Assembly (NCBI GenBank): GCA_017403825.1
Contig: JAFRDO010000083.1
Location: 62,001-126,000, forward strand
Source: Kiritimatiellia bacterium
GTDB taxonomy: Bacteria > Verrucomicrobiota > Kiritimatiellia > RFP12 > UBA1067
Reading direction: 5' to 3'
Length of the DNA stretch: 64,000 nucleotides
A program made the position numbers and the translations under genes. Shown here piece by piece: positions 34,874 to 44,690 of the stretch; within the stretch, counting starts at the first letter, position 1; each line of letters begins with the position of its first letter. The notes under the pieces are model-generated. The model had not been told where the DNA came from and did no database searches. It saw only the letters and a program-made list of their open reading frames with translations.

Positions 34874-37800
34874 ATGATTGGCTTTAGAGTAAAGATCTTA
34901 GGTGTGCTGGCAACGACCTTTGCCGCGTTTTCCACGGGAGCGGGGCAGATTTTCGAGGGTTGGTATGCAGACCCGCAGATTCGGCGCTACGGTGACACAT
35001 ACTGGGTGTTCCCAACAACCTCGGACCGGTTTGCGCGACAGGTTTCCTTTGATGCGTTTTCGTCCAAGGACATGAAGACATGGACTAAGCACCCGCGAAT
35101 CTTGACGACAAACGAGGTGGCATGGGCGAAAGGCGCGATGTGGGCGCCGGATGCGCACGAAGTCGGCGGAAAATACTACCTGTTCTTCAGCGCGAACAAT
35201 GCCTATCCTGTAGGCGGCAAGCGAGAGGACGGCGAACCGCAGGCAGAAGCGAAGCTTCAGGGCTACGGTGGCATCGGCGTTGCCGTTGCAGACAAGCCGG
35301 AAGGCCCGTACCGTGACCTCATCGGCAAGCCGCTTATCGACCGGTTCTGGAACTGCGCCCAGCCCATCGACCAATATGTGTTCGAGTACAATGGCGAATG
35401 GTACATGGTCTATGGCGGATGGGGTCGCTGCAACCTCGTGAAACTGGCGAAGGACTTCAAGTCGCTTGTTCCGTTTGAGGACGGGGTGATGTGGCGCGAC
35501 TTCACGCCCAAGGACTATGTCGAGGGGTCTGTCATGTTCGAGCGCAAGGGCAAATGGTACTTCATGTATTCCAGCGGCAGCTGGACGAAAGACAGCTACT
35601 GCGTGAACTACAGCGTCGGCGATACGCCGTTCGGCCCGTTCGAGTTCAAGGGCAAGGTTCTCGCCTCGCAGAAGCCCCTTGCCACGGGTGCAGGGCATCA
35701 TTCAGTCGTTTGCATGCCCGGAAGCGACGATTGGTACATCTGCTATCATCGCCGCCCGATTCCCAGCGAGGGGCGCGACCATCGCGTTGTCTGCATTGAC
35801 CGAATGACATTCGATGCGAATGGCGACATAAAGCCGGTGGTCATGACATCTGCCGCGGCTGGTTCGCCAGTCAGGAAGGTCGTGAACATCGTGAACTTCG
35901 TCCGTGCGCTCGACCCGCGCAGGCCGAAGTCCGAACACCTTCGCGCTCTCCGCGAGGAGATTGCGCTTAACCGCAAGTATGGCCTTGAGAATACGATCCT
36001 TCTCCAGTATGATGCTCTCGTTGACGCTGAAATGATGGGGGCGGCGCGGAAGAGCGACACTGCGAAAACCGAGTTTGGGCTATGGTTCGAGATGTCGCGT
36101 CCGCTCAACGAGGCGGCAGGGTTGGAATGGTGTCCGAGCGAGAAGCACAAGGGCTGGGATTGGGACTGGTTCATCAACCCCGGTTTCCTGATGGCCTATG
36201 ACCACGACGGGCGCAGGAAGCTGATCGACGCGGCGTTCGCGAAGTTCAAGGCGGAGTTCGGCACGTGGCCGAAGAGCGTCGGTTCGTGGCTGCTTGACGC
36301 CTGGTCGATGGATTACATGGTGAAGACCTATGGCGTCGATGGGTTCTGCATCTGCCGCGAGCAGGATTCTACGGACGCCTACGGGCTTCGCGGAGGCTAT
36401 TCCAACGGCGCGTATTATCCGTCGCGGAAGAACATGCTTTCCGCCGCAGTGAACATGGAGAATGCCGTGCGAGCGCCGGTCTTCAAGATGCTCACGCCCG
36501 ATCCGATATACAACTACGGGCTTCCGCACAAGCTGTATCCGGGATGTCCCCGTTCGGGCGGTTGCCCTACGATGGAGCCGGTCTGGTACGGCGGGCACAC
36601 TCAAGAGATTGTGGACTGGTATTTCCGTGTCTATACCGAGCCGAAGGGTCTTTTGAACCTCTCATACATGCAGACCGGACAGGAAAACGCGTTCGGCTGG
36701 CCGATGATCTCAAAGGGACTGCCGATGCAGTGCGCGAAGATTGCGGCGGAAGCGGCGGTGGGGCGTGTCGTGGTTGAGAAGATGGGCGACACGGCCCGTG
36801 CGTTCAAGGCGGCGCACAAATCGAACTGCCCGCAGACGCAAATCGCGTTTGAGGACTGGACCGGCGCCGGACGCAAGAGCGTGTGGTACAACAGCCGATT
36901 CTACCGCGCCAATCTCTTCATGGACGGCAAACGGCTCTTCTTTCGCGACGTCCACAAGATGTCCGATGACTTTGAGGAGCCGTTTCTCGACAAGGTCTGC
37001 ACGGGTTGGCAGGCGCTCTGCTACACGCCGCCCGTCGTTGACCAGTGGCTCTTTCGCTGCGAAGATGCGTCGGGGACGATGGCGCTTTCTGGCGAATTCA
37101 AGTCGATTGATACGGCGGCCGAGGGTGATGGCGTCCTGACCGTGACGGCGACGCGCACCGACGGAACGTCCGCCACGGTGCGTTTCGAGGAAGGGCGCAT
37201 CGTCATTACAGGTTGCGGACTTGCCAGCGAGTACGCCGCCGACTTCCGCAAGACGCTTTCCGTTAAGCCAGGCGAGATAGGTTTCGAATTTGGCGGCTAT
37301 CGCTACAACATGCCTGTTCGGGGCAATGTGCAGGCGACAGAGAAGGGGTTCCGCGTGGATGGCGACCGGATAGAGCTTGATCTTTCTTCTGACGGGAGTG
37401 AGGTGTTCGGCGGCGGGCTGTGGCGGACATTTACCTATGACAAGCCGTCGACGGAGCCCATCGTTTTCAGCGGAGAAAGCCGTTGCGAGGGCGTGACTGA
37501 AGGGCAGTACTGCATCTATCTCGACATTTGGTATGACGACGGCACTCCGGTATGGGGACGATATGCCGAATGGACGCAAGGCACGCATGGCTGGGAAAAG
37601 ACGATGGGGGCGTTCGTTCCGGCCAAGCCCGTGAAGAAGATCGAGATGTATGCTTTTCTGCGTAAGGGACGCGGCAAGGCGCAGTTCAGGAACCTTCTGC
37701 TGGAACGACGTGAAGGCAGCGACGATGTCCTGAGAGTTTTTCGGAGGACCGAGCGGCCGTATGCCAACCAGGATCGCATTCTCAAGGACGTATTCACGGG

Positions 37801-39448
37801 GCGCAAGATCGTCCAGCAGGCGGAGAAGGTCCCAGTGTCGCAACCGTATGCGGACAATACGCTCGCCACGGACGAGACGGTCGTGTGGACAGCGGACTCC
37901 ATGCGGAAGGTTACGCCGCTTACATTCCCCGGAGAGAAGGATCGGAAGGGGAAGCCTGCGGCAAGCATATCTCTTGCGAGAAGGGAGAGCGAAAGCTTCC
38001 AGGTGCAGGTTTCCACCGGTGCGAATGTCGAATGGCGAGAAGGGGGCGTGACGCTGCCTGTGTTGCGGAACGCAAAAGGCGAAGCCTTCAAGGGAACCGT
38101 AGAATGGCGGCGCGTGGGATATGTGGCGCGGGAGCCCGGGTATCATGAGCATCCGCAGGGCGCGCCCAAGGCGGAGCTGTGGCTTCCTGACCCGCTTCTG
38201 CCGCCGGCCGCCTTTCGCGTGCGCAAGTCGTCCACACAGGGCTTGTGGTTTACCGTCAGGGCGGCGCCGGACGCACCGGCTGGCGACTATTCGGGCGACA
38301 TCACGCTGACGGAGGGCGGCGAAAAGCGCGCGACCGTTCATGTGACGGTGCGTGTGGAAGATTTCTCCCTGCCCGAGACATTTGGAATGCAGACGGCGTT
38401 CAGCGTAATGGACGGCTTTACGCGCGCGCAATATCCAGAGCGGTTCAAGGAGAAGAAGCGCGAGAGCTGGGACGTCATGCTTGATTACAGGCTGAATCCT
38501 GACGACATCTCTCGCACTACGCCTCCTGAAATAGAGGATCTTCTCTACGCTCGCTCTCGCGGCATGAACTGCTTCAACATTCTCAACATAGTGCCGCAGC
38601 CGAAGGATCCGAAAGCTAAATGGGTTTGCGCTGCACCGCGCGAGGCGACGGAGAATCCCGCGTTCTATCCGGCGTTCAAGGCGCGGCTTGAGCCGTATGT
38701 CGCCGAGTTGAAGAAACACGGTCTCGTCAAGTATGCCTATCTATACGGCTTCGACGAGCGCGAGTCAGACTACTACCATGGCATTGACGTGCTGTGGAAG
38801 AAGCTTAAGGCCGATTTCCCGGACATCCCCGTGATGACGACGGCAATGATGTACAAGGACTACGCGGTTGGCAAGACGAATCTGCCGTGCCTCGTTACGA
38901 CAGACTGGTATTGTCCGCTGACGGACGTGTACAGGAAGGATGTATCGGACGCCCTGCGCAAGATGGGAAAGAAGGTGTGGTGGTACGTCTGCTGCGCCCC
39001 GAACTATCCCGCAGCCAATTTCGCGTCGCTGGAGTATCTGCCGATAGAGGGGCGCATTCTCGGCTGGATGACGCATCTGTATCGTGCGGACGGGCTCCTG
39101 TACTGGCACGTCAACTACTGGAAAGGCCAGTGCCTTGACGAGCGCGACACCTTTTTCCCGGACTGGAATACTGGGCCCATACCGCGGATGCCTGGCGACG
39201 GCGTTTTGCTGTATCCGGGGAAAGACCATGTCCTTCCTTCAATCCGCCTTGCGCAGGTGCGCGACTGCGTGGAGGACTACGAATGGCTTCAGCTGGCGGC
39301 GGCAAAGGGCGGCGCGGAGGCGGCCGATTCCGTCTGCCGAACCTTGATACGCTCAATAACCGACTTCACGCGCGATCCGGCGCAGCTTTTGGGGATGCGC
39401 GCGCGTCTGGCCAACGTCATTACTGGGGGCCGGGGAAAACAACCATGA
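34874..39448 (+). CDS. Giant secreted fusion: GH43 propeller, unknown barrel, DUF4091
   Basis: The protein has 1524 residues. After a signal peptide, residues about 25-330 form a GH43 propeller with all expected acids: YADPQI (general base Asp), MWAPDAH (pKa-tuning Asp) and VEGSVMFE (general acid Glu), plus GAGHHSVV. Residues about 336-720 are a second, unrecognised domain, probably an alpha/beta barrel (VVNIVNFVRALDPR, WDWDWFINPGF, GGHTQEIVDWYFRVY). Residues about 722-960 are beta-rich and resemble carbohydrate-binding modules. Residues about 993-1520 are DUF4091, a glycosidase-like family with a beta-sandwich then a barrel (YGFDERESDYY, GDGVLLYPG, SIRLAQVRDCVEDYEWLQL). GH43 enzymes cleave arabinosides, xylosides or galactosides. 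The stop overlaps the next start by 4 bases. Confidence 0.8.
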   Translation: MIGFRVKILGVLATTFAAFSTGAGQIFEGWYADPQIRRYGDTYWVFPTTSDRFARQVSFDAFSSKDMKTWTKHPRILTTNEVAWAKGAMWAPDAHEVGGKYYLFFSANNAYPVGGKREDGEPQAEAKLQGYGGIGVAVADKPEGPYRDLIGKPLIDRFWNCAQPIDQYVFEYNGEWYMVYGGWGRCNLVKLAKDFKSLVPFEDGVMWRDFTPKDYVEGSVMFERKGKWYFMYSSGSWTKDSYCVNYSVGDTPFGPFEFKGKVLASQKPLATGAGHHSVVCMPGSDDWYICYHRRPIPSEGRDHRVVCIDRMTFDANGDIKPVVMTSAAAGSPVRKVVNIVNFVRALDPRRPKSEHLRALREEIALNRKYGLENTILLQYDALVDAEMMGAARKSDTAKTEFGLWFEMSRPLNEAAGLEWCPSEKHKGWDWDWFINPGFLMAYDHDGRRKLIDAAFAKFKAEFGTWPKSVGSWLLDAWSMDYMVKTYGVDGFCICREQDSTDAYGLRGGYSNGAYYPSRKNMLSAAVNMENAVRAPVFKMLTPDPIYNYGLPHKLYPGCPRSGGCPTMEPVWYGGHTQEIVDWYFRVYTEPKGLLNLSYMQTGQENAFGWPMISKGLPMQCAKIAAEAAVGRVVVEKMGDTARAFKAAHKSNCPQTQIAFEDWTGAGRKSVWYNSRFYRANLFMDGKRLFFRDVHKMSDDFEEPFLDKVCTGWQALCYTPPVVDQWLFRCEDASGTMALSGEFKSIDTAAEGDGVLTVTATRTDGTSATVRFEEGRIVITGCGLASEYAADFRKTLSVKPGEIGFEFGGYRYNMPVRGNVQATEKGFRVDGDRIELDLSSDGSEVFGGGLWRTFTYDKPSTEPIVFSGESRCEGVTEGQYCIYLDIWYDDGTPVWGRYAEWTQGTHGWEKTMGAFVPAKPVKKIEMYAFLRKGRGKAQFRNLLLERREGSDDVLRVFRRTERPYANQDRILKDVFTGRKIVQQAEKVPVSQPYADNTLATDETVVWTADSMRKVTPLTFPGEKDRKGKPAASISLARRESESFQVQVSTGANVEWREGGVTLPVLRNAKGEAFKGTVEWRRVGYVAREPGYHEHPQGAPKAELWLPDPLLPPAAFRVRKSSTQGLWFTVRAAPDAPAGDYSGDITLTEGGEKRATVHVTVRVEDFSLPETFGMQTAFSVMDGFTRAQYPERFKEKKRESWDVMLDYRLNPDDISRTTPPEIEDLLYARSRGMNCFNILNIVPQPKDPKAKWVCAAPREATENPAFYPAFKARLEPYVAELKKHGLVKYAYLYGFDERESDYYHGIDVLWKKLKADFPDIPVMTTAMMYKDYAVGKTNLPCLVTTDWYCPLTDVYRKDVSDALRKMGKKVWWYVCCAPNYPAANFASLEYLPIEGRILGWMTHLYRADGLLYWHVNYWKGQCLDERDTFFPDWNTGPIPRMPGDGVLLYPGKDHVLPSIRLAQVRDCVEDYEWLQLAAAKGGAEAADSVCRTLIRSITDFTRDPAQLLGMRARLANVITGGRGKQP

Positions 39449-39743
39449 TTATGGGCGTTGTTTTCGCGATGGTCCTAGCGGCGGCGATTTGCCCGCTGGA
39501 GACCGCACACTCGTCTATCCCGGCCCGGACGGGCCGTGGCCGTCCGTTCGATTGGAGGCCATGCGGCAGGGGATGGAAGACCTTGAGATGCTTCGTCTGC
39601 TCAAGGAGCGAGATGCCGCAAAGGCCCGTGCGTTGGCCTCCCGCATCGTGCGCGGTTTCAACGACTATGACCCGGATTCCGCCATCTACCGCGCCGTTCG
39701 TCGTGACTTGCTGAACGCATTGCACGTGGAACGGAGTTTGTGA
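39445..39743 (+). pseudogene. Remnant of a second DUF4091 gene
   Basis: An ATG at 39445 overlaps the upstream stop (ATGA) and opens a signal-peptide-like sequence MIMGVVFAMVLAAAICPLE. In the next frame, from about 39489, the sequence reads GDRTLVYPGPDGPWPSVRLE and then GMEDLEMLRLL to the stop at 39743. This second part is the C-terminal end of a DUF4091 protein, parallel to the GDGVLLYPG/SIRLAQVRDCVEDYEW end of the gene just upstream. So the start and the end of a DUF4091 gene seem to have been joined by a large internal deletion that also broke the frame. Confidence 0.65.
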
Positions 39744-39749
39744 TATAAT
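39741..39749 (+). promoter_or_regulatory. Extended -10 (TGATATAAT) of the 39789 gene
   Basis: A perfect TATAAT (39744-39749). The TGA of the extended element is also the stop codon of the DUF4091 remnant. Confidence 0.65.
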
Positions 39750-39788
39750 GCTCAATAAGAAAGCAACTGTCCGAAAGGAAAACGCGCG

Positions 39789-41156
39789 ATGAACGTGATG
39801 AAAACGACCGTCTTTGCCGGAAGCCTGATGATGTGCGCGTCCGCTCTGGCGACGGCCACCTACACCTACGAGAACGACAACAAGACCTACGTCGCGACGG
39901 TGACGGATAACGAAACGGACATATCGCAGGCGGCGATTGATGTTCTTGACGCCGATACCGTCACCAATTTCGTCGTGTGCGGAACGAAACGACTTCATGT
40001 GGACAAGGGGAGCTCGTTTACCGGCGATGTTTGCCTGAACACCTCTGTGCGACTTTCGGCGCCGAACTCGCTGGGCGTGGGGCCTGGCCAGATATACGTG
40101 ACGACAAACAAGATTACCATGTCAGGCGGAACTGTGGATAAGGCCGTTACATTCAATACTCTTGGGCTGTGGGGCGAGCAGTCCGGAATCGGCGTGTGGG
40201 GGGCGCCTGCGGGCGCAACGCCGTACGTCGGCGTATTCAAGAAGAAGGTCACGTTCGACGGAGGTGGACTGAACATCTATCCATACGTCAGGTCGCAGCT
40301 CGTCTTTGAAGGTGGGCTTGAAGGTTCCGGTTGCATCGCATTTCGCGAAATGGCCGGCGGCACGATTACATTCACCAACGTACCAGTAAAGTTTACCCAC
40401 GGCTATCCTGCTTCAGCCCAGAATGGTGTTGGCACGCCCGATTCGACAGGGTTTTCAAGGCACATCATCTTTGCGGTCGCCGGAAACAGCATGACGAGAT
40501 TTTCTCATCCGACTTACCCGTTTTCTCTTGGCGAACTGAAGACGACCGTGGACTATGCTTTCAACAATACGAGCATGTACATGTGTTTCGGCCACGATTC
40601 AAAATGGGATCTGTGCGGCACGACGCAATGCGTAGGGCAGATCCAATCTGAAGTGAAAACCGGCAACCCAACAGTCGTCACGAACTCTTCGTCGAAAACG
40701 GCCACGCTCTATCTGGGGATGATGTATGGTCCGAGTAGTACTTTGCCAAACATCCGCTTCGCCGGAAATCTTTCTGTCGTGTTCAACAAGAATATCTGGG
40801 AGACGAAGATTAACCACCCGATGACGGCTACTGGCGACCTCGTCATACTTGGAAACGGAGGCGGCGGGGAGAACTCGGCAATACTCAATTTCATGGAGAA
40901 TGGGTCGTGGGCGAACGCCACGAACGTCGTGGTGGATGGTGTTGGCAAGATGAAGATCGCCAATCCGAACGCGCTTGGGAAGAAGACGCACTTGAGCCTC
41001 AAGTCGAACTCGTCGCTGGAGATTTCGTCGGGCGTCACGGTGACGGTGAGGACGCTGACGGTCAACGGCGTTCAGCAGCCCGTCGGCGACTATACGTTCG
41101 GCAGCGGCACGCTTCATGTCACGGGAAAGCCAGGTTTGATCATGTGCATCAAGTAG
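39789..41156 (+). CDS. Secreted autotransporter-like beta-strand repeat protein
   Basis: The protein has 455 residues with AAAGGAA 8 bases upstream and a signal peptide (to about residue 23, ALATA). The mature part is rich in Gly, Thr, Asn and Val with short beta strands (NSLGVGPGQIYVTTNKITMSGG cited only as GPGQIYVTTNKITMSGG; NPNALGKKTHLSLKSNSSLE; LTVNGVQQPVGDYTFGSGTL). The last part is typical of passenger-type beta-helix repeats found in autotransporter-like and PEP-CTERM proteins. There is no beta-barrel translocator domain and no enzyme motif. It ends in KPGLIMCIK, one of five related tails. Function is unknown; a surface or matrix role is a guess. nagB follows after 20 bases. Confidence 0.7.
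   Translation: MNVMKTTVFAGSLMMCASALATATYTYENDNKTYVATVTDNETDISQAAIDVLDADTVTNFVVCGTKRLHVDKGSSFTGDVCLNTSVRLSAPNSLGVGPGQIYVTTNKITMSGGTVDKAVTFNTLGLWGEQSGIGVWGAPAGATPYVGVFKKKVTFDGGGLNIYPYVRSQLVFEGGLEGSGCIAFREMAGGTITFTNVPVKFTHGYPASAQNGVGTPDSTGFSRHIIFAVAGNSMTRFSHPTYPFSLGELKTTVDYAFNNTSMYMCFGHDSKWDLCGTTQCVGQIQSEVKTGNPTVVTNSSSKTATLYLGMMYGPSSTLPNIRFAGNLSVVFNKNIWETKINHPMTATGDLVILGNGGGGENSAILNFMENGSWANATNVVVDGVGKMKIANPNALGKKTHLSLKSNSSLEISSGVTVTVRTLTVNGVQQPVGDYTFGSGTLHVTGKPGLIMCIK
41127..41153 (+). other. Shared C-terminal tail, copy 3 (KPGLIMCIK)
   Basis: The last nine codons of the 39789 gene: Gly at -7 and a terminal Lys. Confidence 0.6.
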
Positions 41157-41176
41157 CAACCTGTCGTGGACCTTGC

Positions 41177-41983
41177 ATGGGGGTGGATTCTAAAATGCTG
41201 TTGGAGACATCAAGAGACTTTGCGGAGATGAGTGCGATCGGCGCGTCCGTGATCTTCGCCGATGCGATGGCGCATCTCGCCAAGGGAAAACACTACAACC
41301 TCGGGCTTGCCACCGGCAACACCATGGTTGACCTTTACGACATGTTGGCGGCCAAGTTCAACGCGGCGAAGGCCGACCTCTCGATGCTGTTTACGTGGAA
41401 CCTTGACGAGTATTCGACGGACGGGAAATGCGCCGTTCCGCACGACCATCCGCTTTCGTACTGGAAGTACATGCACGAGAAACTGTTCGCCAAGTTCGAC
41501 CCCGCGCTCGGTTTCCGCGAAGAGAACGCGCACTTCCCAGACCCGGCTTCGCCGGACGCCTACGACCCCGCCATCGCGGCGTCGGGCGGGCTCGACCTGC
41601 AGCTGCTCGGCATCGGCTTCAACGGACACATCGCGTTCAACGAGCCGATGAAGGAAGACGAGATTTCCGTGGGGGCGTTCGCGCAGCTGCCCACTCGCGT
41701 GCTGCCGCTTTCGCAGGAGACGATTGCGCAGAACACGAAGGTGACGGCTGGAGGAGACGCGGCGCTCGTTCCGCGTTATGCCGCCACGATGGGCATGGCG
41801 CCGATTCTTGCCGCGAAGAAGTGCCTGCTATTGGCCTGCTTTGAAGAGCAGGCCGCGCCGCTCAACGCAATCTTCGCGCGAAACGGCGAGCCAACGCCGT
41901 TCCTCCCCGCGTCATACCTCTGGCGTCATCCCGATTTCCGGCTCGTATATACCATGGACAAGATACGGTTGTCCGATTTATGA
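41177..41983 (+). CDS. nagB: Glucosamine-6-phosphate deaminase
   Basis: The cytoplasmic enzyme converts glucosamine-6-phosphate to fructose-6-phosphate and ammonia. It has 268 residues from ATG 41177; ATG 41195 in the same frame is an alternative, as neither has a strong ribosome site. Family motifs are NLGLATGNT (phosphate loop), WNLDEYS (catalytic Asp), GIGFNGHIAFNEP (catalytic His) and the lid region near TRVLPLSQETI. It is the only cytoplasmic enzyme among secreted-protein genes in this block, which suggests that the locus yields amino sugars. No nagA or aminosugar kinase is in the window. Confidence 0.9.
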   Translation: MGVDSKMLLETSRDFAEMSAIGASVIFADAMAHLAKGKHYNLGLATGNTMVDLYDMLAAKFNAAKADLSMLFTWNLDEYSTDGKCAVPHDHPLSYWKYMHEKLFAKFDPALGFREENAHFPDPASPDAYDPAIAASGGLDLQLLGIGFNGHIAFNEPMKEDEISVGAFAQLPTRVLPLSQETIAQNTKVTAGGDAALVPRYAATMGMAPILAAKKCLLLACFEEQAAPLNAIFARNGEPTPFLPASYLWRHPDFRLVYTMDKIRLSDL

Positions 41984-42011
41984 CTTGCACACAAGTTAAA
42001 GGGAATAAACC

Positions 42012-44690
42012 ATGAAAACGAATGGCTCATTTACGAAAAGCACGGCGTTCTGCCTTGTCGTGGCGCTGGCGGCGACCTCAGCCTTCGCCCGCACCGTCTA
42101 TGACGCCGGCAAGGCGCTGAAGGCCAACTGCACAAGCGGCACGTACGCCAATCCATACACCGATGAAAACGGCGGCAAGTGGTCGTACCATACCTCGTCG
42201 GCTATCGCGCCGTTCACCAACCTCGGCAACTTCTCGACGCATGCGAAGACAGACAGCAACCAGCTGGAAGGCTGGGGCGGCACGTCGTCGCCGCATCTCA
42301 AGGTGAATATCACCGACCACGCACTGACCTCCTCCAGTTTCCTTAACGAGGCCGACCCGATCGAAGTGGACGAGATGGTCTTCCATCCGGCGGGGAGCGG
42401 CAACACCTACACGGTCCTGCGCTTCATCGTGCCCGAAGACGGATGGTACTCCGCGTTTGCCTCGTTCCGCGATACAAGTCTCCAGCCTGCATCCAACAAC
42501 CCCGATGCCAATTCTGGCGCAGATGTCTATGTCACGCTCGGCATGGCTCCGCAAGACACGAACCAGGTCAGCGGCGTTGTGTCCCTCGAGCATGTCGCAA
42601 ACAGTACGCCAAGGCTGGATTTCCAGATGCCTGTCCGGTGGCTGAAGAAGGACATGCGCCTCAACTTCGCGGTCGGCAACAACAAGCATGACGGCACGGG
42701 GACTCCGCACAGCAACGACGCCACGGGCGTCAAGGTGCTCATCGTGAAGGAGGATGAAGGCGCGTTCTACGATGCCGGGCTTGCTCTCAGGAACAATGTA
42801 TCCGGCTCATATTTGAATCCAGGCGGCAATATGCAGGATGGCGCCTGGTCCTATTTGCGGCCGACAGTCCCTGAGGGCGTCGATTTCTCCACCTGGGCGC
42901 CGACTGGCTTTACCTATGTGGCATCGATATTCGATGCGCAATGCAAAAGGACGGAAGGTGTCGGATTCTGCAACAACATGGACAACCGGTCTCCGTTTGT
43001 CGTGGTGAACACGAACAGCACCAGCGTGTCCATGAACAACGGCACTGCACAGGTGGCGCCGCAGGAACTGTGCGCCCATCCGAATCCGACGACCGGGTGG
43101 ACGACGATCCGGTTCCGTCCGCCGGTGAGCGGATGGTACTCCGGATCGATTGTCGCCCGTGACGTCAACAGGAATCTTGACCGGGATGGCGTTCGTGTGT
43201 TCCTGAATATCGCCGACCATGTTGTCGAGAGCGCCTACATTGACTACAACGACAAATCCAACTCGACCGCGCACATTACCTTCGACGCCCGGTTGCTTGC
43301 TGCAGGCGAGCCTGTTGACATCATTGTTTCGCCGACGGACACGATTGACAGCGATGCGACCGCGATCTCCGCCATCTTCCGCAGGGAGGAGGGTGCCGTT
43401 TACGATGCCTCGACGTCGTTCGCCGCGCAATGGGCAGGCGGCAGTTCCGCGCATCCGTTCCCAGACCTGCTCGGTGGTGGTGCGTCGTGGAATGTTGGCG
43501 CGAAGACGAACGCGCAGTCGGGGTCACAGTTCTACTCCATGCCCGCCAGCCTGTCGCTGGCAGGCTCAAGCCTGAACTGGTGCGTCTATGCCTCCGGCAC
43601 CTCGCAGGCGAACGGCAATCTGCCTCGTATCGCATTGGCGACTAACGGTGTCGTGTCTTCGGACAGCTACTATCTGATGGGGGGCACTACCGGCTGGGCA
43701 AGGCTTCTCAGGGGGATTCCGAACGAGATGTTCGTCCATCCGAACACGCCGGGCTATCAGAGTTCAAGCCCCACGGTGCGGGCTGTCGTTCCGTCGGACG
43801 GCATCTACCGGATGCGCGGGCATGTGCGCGACCTGAATACGGATGTTGTGCTTGAAGTGCCAAACAACGCGGACGGCGTCCGTTGCAGTTTTGCCGTAGG
43901 TGACAGCATCCCGGCGACGGTGCTGGTGTCGCTCGACACCGTGCGGAACGAAGGAAGCGTCGCCGAGGCGTCGCTTGACGGGGATCGCATCTGGCTCAAA
44001 GCGGGCGAGAAGATAGATGCGGTGGTAGATCCCGGCGTCAACAACTCGAATGACGGCACGGGATTGAGCGTCTGCTACGTGAAGGAGGGCGAGGCGACGG
44101 CGCGCGTCATCAACGTCCACTTTACCGAGCGCGGAACCGGGAAGTTCTCGCCCACTTCTCAGCGTCCACGCGAAGGCTGGAGCGACTGGAACAAGTGGAA
44201 CGCGCTCCGGGCGGGCGATGGGGCGAACGCGGAGATCAAGAATTGCAGCGAAGCCGATGGCGAGACCCGGCGTAACGTGTCCGTTGCGCTGACGCACGAT
44301 TCCGGTACGGCCATTGCGAAAGGGACTTCCGCCGGTGCCCTCTTCTTCTCGTATGTTTCATCATCGGGAGCGGACGACACCTACACCTTCACGATCAGCA
44401 ATCTCAAGAAGAACGAGCCGTACACGCTCTACCTCTACTCGGCTCAGGGCAGCGCGGCAGGCAACGTCTCGTTCACCATCGGCGGCGAGACGAAGGGCCT
44501 GGAGGAGCCGTGGATTCTTGGCGATGGGCGGAAGGTGCTGACGCGCTTCGAGGTCACCTCCGACGCGAACGGCGAGATCACCGGCACGTTTGCGGCGGCG
44601 GATGCGAATGGCGGCGTGTTCAACGGCCTCACCATCGTCGGCGAATTCCCGGAATATGTTCCAACCGGTGCGATGGTTATTATCCGGTGA
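42012..44690 (+). CDS. Secreted three-module beta protein, function unknown
   Basis: The 892-residue protein has a signal peptide (residues 1-24, ending SAFA). Three related modules of about 210 residues start with VYDAGKALKANCTSGTYANP, FYDAGLALRNNVSGSYLNPG and VYDASTSFAAQWAGGSSAHP. Each contains an RF.VP.DGWYS-type strand and closes in a strand with DGTG..V.IVKE. A different C-terminal beta domain follows (VINVHFTERGTG, YTLYLYSAQGSAAGNVSFTI). The repeats resemble carbohydrate-binding or PA14-like sandwiches, but I cannot name the family. It ends in PTGAMVIIR, the clearest match to the tail of the four-module LamG protein. The GH36 gene starts on its stop codon. Confidence 0.72.
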   Translation: MKTNGSFTKSTAFCLVVALAATSAFARTVYDAGKALKANCTSGTYANPYTDENGGKWSYHTSSAIAPFTNLGNFSTHAKTDSNQLEGWGGTSSPHLKVNITDHALTSSSFLNEADPIEVDEMVFHPAGSGNTYTVLRFIVPEDGWYSAFASFRDTSLQPASNNPDANSGADVYVTLGMAPQDTNQVSGVVSLEHVANSTPRLDFQMPVRWLKKDMRLNFAVGNNKHDGTGTPHSNDATGVKVLIVKEDEGAFYDAGLALRNNVSGSYLNPGGNMQDGAWSYLRPTVPEGVDFSTWAPTGFTYVASIFDAQCKRTEGVGFCNNMDNRSPFVVVNTNSTSVSMNNGTAQVAPQELCAHPNPTTGWTTIRFRPPVSGWYSGSIVARDVNRNLDRDGVRVFLNIADHVVESAYIDYNDKSNSTAHITFDARLLAAGEPVDIIVSPTDTIDSDATAISAIFRREEGAVYDASTSFAAQWAGGSSAHPFPDLLGGGASWNVGAKTNAQSGSQFYSMPASLSLAGSSLNWCVYASGTSQANGNLPRIALATNGVVSSDSYYLMGGTTGWARLLRGIPNEMFVHPNTPGYQSSSPTVRAVVPSDGIYRMRGHVRDLNTDVVLEVPNNADGVRCSFAVGDSIPATVLVSLDTVRNEGSVAEASLDGDRIWLKAGEKIDAVVDPGVNNSNDGTGLSVCYVKEGEATARVINVHFTERGTGKFSPTSQRPREGWSDWNKWNALRAGDGANAEIKNCSEADGETRRNVSVALTHDSGTAIAKGTSAGALFFSYVSSSGADDTYTFTISNLKKNEPYTLYLYSAQGSAAGNVSFTIGGETKGLEEPWILGDGRKVLTRFEVTSDANGEITGTFAAADANGGVFNGLTIVGEFPEYVPTGAMVIIR
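44661..44687 (+). other. Shared C-terminal tail, copy 4 (PTGAMVIIR)
   Basis: The last nine codons of the 42012 gene: Gly at -7 and a terminal Arg. Confidence 0.6.

Noticed and set aside
36710..38719. A 669-codon open frame antisense to the GH43/DUF4091 gene
   Set aside because: Its composition is that of a mirror frame of a GC-rich gene; the + strand has clear domains throughout.
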